From Candidatus Dojkabacteria bacterium (GTDB taxonomy: Bacteria; Patescibacteriota; Dojkabacteria; B142; OLB20), in NCBI GenBank assembly GCA_020429485.1, contig JAGQLK010000047.1:1-8105 (forward strand): DNA of 8,105 nt, given 5' to 3'. The position numbers and the translations under genes are program-made. The notes beneath the pieces were generated by a model. It was not told the origin of the DNA and did not search any database. It saw only the letters and a program-made list of their open reading frames with translations. Of this stretch, positions 5,041-8,105 are shown in pieces (the first letter of the stretch is position 1; each line of letters begins with the position of its first letter).

Positions 5041-7467
5041 ATGCGTGCCATTTGCTTATATTTAGAAAAGTCGCTAGCCTTTGCACTTTTGCCTATTTTT
5101 AGGTTCAAATGGTCTATACTTTTTTTCCTCTTTTTCCTTCTAGTTTCCTCCAACTTGGTTAGCGTTAGCACGCTTGCGGCAGCAAATAGTAGTATTAATT
5201 TTCAAGGCAAGATTGTGAACTTGGCAGATGGAACCAATCTTGCCCCAGGCGCTCCAGTATGTGTATCTGCTGGCGCAGACACTTGTGATCTTCGTGCAAG
5301 TATTTACAGCGATCCAGCTGGAGGCACCTTATTATGGCAAGAAACACATAGTAATGTTGAGCTAGGAGATTATGAGGGTGTATTTAATCTTCAATTAAAT
5401 TCCGTTTGTGCAAGTTGGGAAGCGCCAGGTGGATCTTGTTCAGGCTCCGGAATAGATTGGGGAGCTGATTCAACAGTTTATCTTGAAATACAATTCGATG
5501 ATGATGGAAATGGAGACTTTGCTAGTCCAGAAACATTTACGAGAAGTCTATTTAATTCAGTACCATATGCCTATCAAGCAGATAGTATTTCTGGCGGTTT
5601 AGATACAGTTTATGCCGATGATAGTGATAAAGTATTGGGCATAAATGATGCAGCAGGATTAGTTTTTGATCTCACTACTACTGGTGATTTTATAATAGCT
5701 GAGAATGGAACACCGTATTTTACATTCAAGGAAGATAATCAAGTTACATACAGCGCAGATGATGCTACTGATGTATTTGATATTGCAATAGGTAACTTTA
5801 GGATTGGTTCTGGTGGTACACCAGGTCTAGCACTTGATGGAGAAGATGCGTATATTGAGGGTACACTTGAAGTCGATTCTGCTGTAGATTTTGGCGCTAA
5901 TGTAAACTTTAATAATAATCAAGCCCTTGGTTTTAGAATTGAAAATCTAGCATCAGCGCCTACATGCAATTCATCATTTAATGGTAAGCTGTATCACAAT
6001 ACTGTGGATACTTATTCTTATGTTTGTGATGGAAGCTCCTGGCAGAGAATAGATGCTCAAGGTGCATCAGTAGTTTTAGGAGAATTCTATGATAATGTTG
6101 GCGGGCAAGATGTAAATATAGCTGCTCCTGGCGCATCAGTAGCATGGGGTAGCGAGGTGAGAAAAGATACAGGCATCACTCATAGTACATCTGTTAATAA
6201 TTCAAGAGTTACCTTGGATAATCCTGGTTGGTATAAAGTCAGTTATAGTATATCTCATGAGAATCAGACTGCTGGTAGAAAGAATGTGAGATGTTTGATT
6301 AGGTTAGACGGTACTACATCGATTACTGCTTCAGATTCTTATTCCTATAGTAGGAATACCACAGATGAGATGGCCACTAATAACGGTACAGCAATATTCC
6401 AAACAAGTTCAGCAGGGCAGTATTATGAAATTATGTGTTATGGAGTGGGTTCAAATGTTGGCTCAGCAAGTGCATTAACTTTGACAAACCAATCGTGGAC
6501 ATTCGTTGAAAAAATTGGAGGTTCACCTTCCTCAATTATTGATCTAGATGCAGCATATGATAACGATAGCGATAAAATATTGAATGTAGATAATTCTTCT
6601 GGATTAGAATTTATTTCTTCCACAACTGGAAATATTGTTTTTGATTTACAGTCTACTGGTGATTTTATTATTGAGGATACCGGTAATAATTACTTTACTG
6701 TCACAGACTCAGGGAATATCGGTATCAGGACGACCAATCCACAATCAGCGTTGGATATTAACTTAGCAGGAAGTGCTGCGACAGCCGCATTAATCTTTGA
6801 AAACGATAGCGATACAGGTATATTCCATCCTGCAGCAAATGTATTAGGGGTAACTGCAGGAGGTGTTGAGCAATTTAGAGTGACAGGAAATGGAATAAAT
6901 TTAGCAAGTAAAGTAGCTGACCCTGGTACTCCTGTTGAGGGTGATGTCTGGTTTAGATCAGACACCGATAACATCAACACATACAATGACGGTAGGGTAC
7001 AAGAAATACAAACTGTGGCTGTCGCCCAAGTTTATGAAAGCATATTAACCTCATATGCAGGTACTCCTGTGGCGATTACTTTTGAGGGCACAAGTGCAAA
7101 TTTACGAACTGTGGATGCAACATATGCCCACAGTACTGTCCTAAATTCGAGTAGGTTAACGATAAATGACTCAGGTTACTATCAGATCTCGTATAGCATT
7201 AGTAATATAACTACAAATAATCAAGCTAGAGTAACTAGATGTGAATTATATGTAAATGGAGCACAGCCAACACCAAATGTAGGAGTTTCTTACGCATATA
7301 TGAATAATAGTACATATGATGAAGGAACCAATACAGCTACAGTAAATTATTCATTTACTGGAGGGGATTATATAGAGGTATACTGTCAGAATATTTCTTC
7401 TGCAGCCTTTATTAATACTATTGCTAATGAAAGCTGGTTAAATGTTGAACTAATTCGAAGGCAATAG
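5041..7467 (+). CDS. large secreted or cell-surface protein with duplicated linker and C1q/TNF-like domains
   Basis: An 808-residue protein with an N-terminal basic region (RFKW, 21-24), a hydrophobic stretch (about 25-46) and a signal-peptidase-like TLAAA site near 44-48, so it is exported. The mature part is rich in Ser, Thr, Asn, Asp and Gly, as in beta-structured fibres. A first domain (50-180) begins INFQGKIVN and ends SVPYAYQAD, a pattern common at the start of tail-fibre-like and Patescibacteria surface proteins. Then come a linker module (187-230, repeated at 502-555), KLYHNTVDTYSYVCDG and VWFRSDTDNINTYNDG linkers (316-331, 636-651), and two jelly-roll domains (about 345-491 and 663-806) sharing N[NS]SR[VL]T, G[WY]Y, [VI]SYSIS and a Cys pair each. 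NIGIRTTNP (559-567) resembles the IGTT-P motif of trimeric fibre stems. No sortase motif, C-terminal membrane segment or S74 peptidase is seen. A role in adhesion or attachment is inferred. Confidence 0.85.
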   Translation: MRAICLYLEKSLAFALLPIFRFKWSILFFLFFLLVSSNLVSVSTLAAANSSINFQGKIVNLADGTNLAPGAPVCVSAGADTCDLRASIYSDPAGGTLLWQETHSNVELGDYEGVFNLQLNSVCASWEAPGGSCSGSGIDWGADSTVYLEIQFDDDGNGDFASPETFTRSLFNSVPYAYQADSISGGLDTVYADDSDKVLGINDAAGLVFDLTTTGDFIIAENGTPYFTFKEDNQVTYSADDATDVFDIAIGNFRIGSGGTPGLALDGEDAYIEGTLEVDSAVDFGANVNFNNNQALGFRIENLASAPTCNSSFNGKLYHNTVDTYSYVCDGSSWQRIDAQGASVVLGEFYDNVGGQDVNIAAPGASVAWGSEVRKDTGITHSTSVNNSRVTLDNPGWYKVSYSISHENQTAGRKNVRCLIRLDGTTSITASDSYSYSRNTTDEMATNNGTAIFQTSSAGQYYEIMCYGVGSNVGSASALTLTNQSWTFVEKIGGSPSSIIDLDAAYDNDSDKILNVDNSSGLEFISSTTGNIVFDLQSTGDFIIEDTGNNYFTVTDSGNIGIRTTNPQSALDINLAGSAATAALIFENDSDTGIFHPAANVLGVTAGGVEQFRVTGNGINLASKVADPGTPVEGDVWFRSDTDNINTYNDGRVQEIQTVAVAQVYESILTSYAGTPVAITFEGTSANLRTVDATYAHSTVLNSSRLTINDSGYYQISYSISNITTNNQARVTRCELYVNGAQPTPNVGVSYAYMNNSTYDEGTNTATVNYSFTGGDYIEVYCQNISSAAFINTIANESWLNVELIRRQ
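5599..6705 (+). repeat. duplicated linker module in the surface protein (5599-5730 and 6544-6705)
   Basis: Both copies read L-D-x-x-Y-x-x-DSDK-[VI]-L, then G-L-x-F, then TGDFII and YFT[FV]. The second copy has about ten extra residues before TGDFII. The DNA is also similar at the GGTGATTTTAT portion. Each copy precedes a jelly-roll domain, so the linker and the beta domain appear to have been duplicated as one unit. Confidence 0.7.
6073..7458 (+). repeat. duplicated C1q/TNF-like beta domain (6073-6513 and 7027-7458)
   Basis: The two domains, about 147 and 144 residues, share the order N-SSR-like strand, G-W/Y-Y turn, SYSIS strand, Arg-Cys strand (RCLIRLDG / RCELYVNG), Ser-Tyr-rich strand, Tyr-Glu/Tyr-Ile-Glu to Cys strand (EIMCYG / EVYCQN) and a closing SW strand. 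One Cys pair per domain is conserved and could form a disulfide. This fold usually trimerises at the tip of fibres; that is family knowledge applied by analogy. Confidence 0.6.
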
Positions 7468-7499
7468 TAAACTATTTTATAACTAGAAATTAATTTAAA

Positions 7500-8105
7500 A
7501 TGCCCGATAAAACTGCCAAAACAAAAGAAGAAACAAAAAAGCCTCTAAAAAAGAGAATTACCACCTCTAAAGCCAAACAAGTCCATCAGGAAGAAATGGA
7601 AGATTTCACCACAAGAATAATTGATGGCGTTGGAGGTAAAAAAACAGCTGCAGTTGCAAGGCAACAGCTAGATGAATCTGCAATGGATATTCCACCAGTC
7701 AAAGAAGATGAAGCAAAGAAACCAATTCCAGTTAAGAAAGTAGTGACAGCAAAGGATAAGACTTCAACTGGAGAAGATAAGGCTAAAATCATGGAAGAAG
7801 ATGTAGAAGATACTGAAACTGAAGAGGAAGAAGTAGAACAAGTAGTAGAAGAAGAGCAGGAAGAAATAGACGATGAAGATGGAGAAAATGAAGCAGAAGA
7901 GGATTTAACTAGCTCTTTAGGTAAGAAAACAATGAAAAAGATCAAAATAGAGAAGGCTGAAGAGGGCGTTGAAGAAGAACCTGAAGAAGAGAAAGAGGCA
8001 AAGCCAGCAAAAAAAGTTATTAAAGCATCAAAACTAAATGAAGAAGAAAACTCCGAAGTAGATCTAGAAGATGATGAGGCCTCTGAGGATGTAGATGTGG
8101 AAGAA
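7500..8105 (+). CDS. Lys/Glu-rich low-complexity protein, 3' end outside window
   Basis: An ATG at 7500, 32 nt after the stop of the surface protein gene, opens a frame that stays free of stops to the last base (202 codons). The first 80 residues are Lys-rich with a short ordinary segment (QEEMEDFTTRIIDGVGGKK) that could be a helix. From about residue 100 the sequence is dominated by Glu and Asp runs with Lys patches such as KKTMKKIKIEK and KPAKKVIKASK. There is no signal peptide or transmembrane segment in the visible part. It looks like a disordered, highly charged N-terminal extension of a longer protein; such tails occur on several translation, transcription and chromosome-binding factors, and I cannot say which this is. 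No Shine-Dalgarno and no separate promoter are visible, so cotranscription with the surface protein gene is likely. Confidence 0.75.
   Translation, partial: MPDKTAKTKEETKKPLKKRITTSKAKQVHQEEMEDFTTRIIDGVGGKKTAAVARQQLDESAMDIPPVKEDEAKKPIPVKKVVTAKDKTSTGEDKAKIMEEDVEDTETEEEEVEQVVEEEQEEIDDEDGENEAEEDLTSSLGKKTMKKIKIEKAEEGVEEEPEEEKEAKPAKKVIKASKLNEEENSEVDLEDDEASEDVDVEE

Noticed and set aside
6438..6986. Two minus-strand frames (61 and 98 codons)
   Set aside because: Antisense shadows of the surface protein.
7586..7945. Minus-strand 119-codon Ser-rich frame
   Set aside because: Ser runs are the mirror of GAA/GAG-rich codons of the plus-strand charged protein, which has a proper start and stays open to the edge.
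1..8105. CRISPR array, insertion sequence, integrase or prophage genes
   Set aside because: No spaced repeats, terminal inverted repeats or transposase/integrase motifs were seen on either strand.

Overview
The window is AT-rich bacterial DNA with short intergenic gaps, mostly weak or absent Shine-Dalgarno sequences and standard stop codons. A large secreted beta-rich protein with trimeric-fibre-like linker modules, small accessory genes and tRNAs standing apart from an rRNA operon suggest a Candidate Phyla Radiation (Patescibacteria) genome. That placement is inference from style only; no phylogenetic marker is complete here.

Left part (1-1123): the 3' end of a short-chain dehydrogenase/reductase (SDR) converges on, and overlaps by 8 bp, a minus-strand Nudix hydrolase. 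A strong minus-strand intrinsic terminator (1122 to 1090) separates the Nudix gene from the unit upstream of it.

Centre-left (1172-3773): two small minus-strand paralogues (75 and 73 aa, shared LPRG[DE]FA motif) form a tight pair with the only good Shine-Dalgarno sites in the window. Their fold pattern resembles the small effector-associated adaptor domains of bacterial conflict systems, but this is an unverified visual impression. Divergent from them lies a two-gene operon: a STAND/AAA-like protein with a degenerate P-loop and an OmpR/PhoB-type winged helix at its C-terminus, then a HAD-superfamily phosphatase overlapping it by 8 bp. The intergenic region holds a plausible promoter, a TTCTGACA direct repeat with 21-bp periodicity just before the regulator gene, and two hairpins in the leader of the small-gene pair. 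This 2.6-kb block is the best candidate for an undescribed system.

Centre (3774-4372): a stable-RNA region with a good promoter, tRNA-Ile(GAT), a 57-nt tRNA-like element without a recognisable D-arm or anticodon, and tRNA-Ala(TGC). Next come a TATAAT promoter and a short sequence matching the conserved loop C of 5S rRNA. Ile-Ala tRNA pairs usually sit in rRNA operon spacers, so this may be a rearranged or decayed rRNA-operon remnant.

Right part (4373-8105): a MOSC-domain protein; then, from its own promoter, an 808-aa exported protein containing two copies each of a linker module and a C1q/TNF-like beta domain; then the start of a Lys/Glu-rich, probably disordered protein that runs off the window edge.
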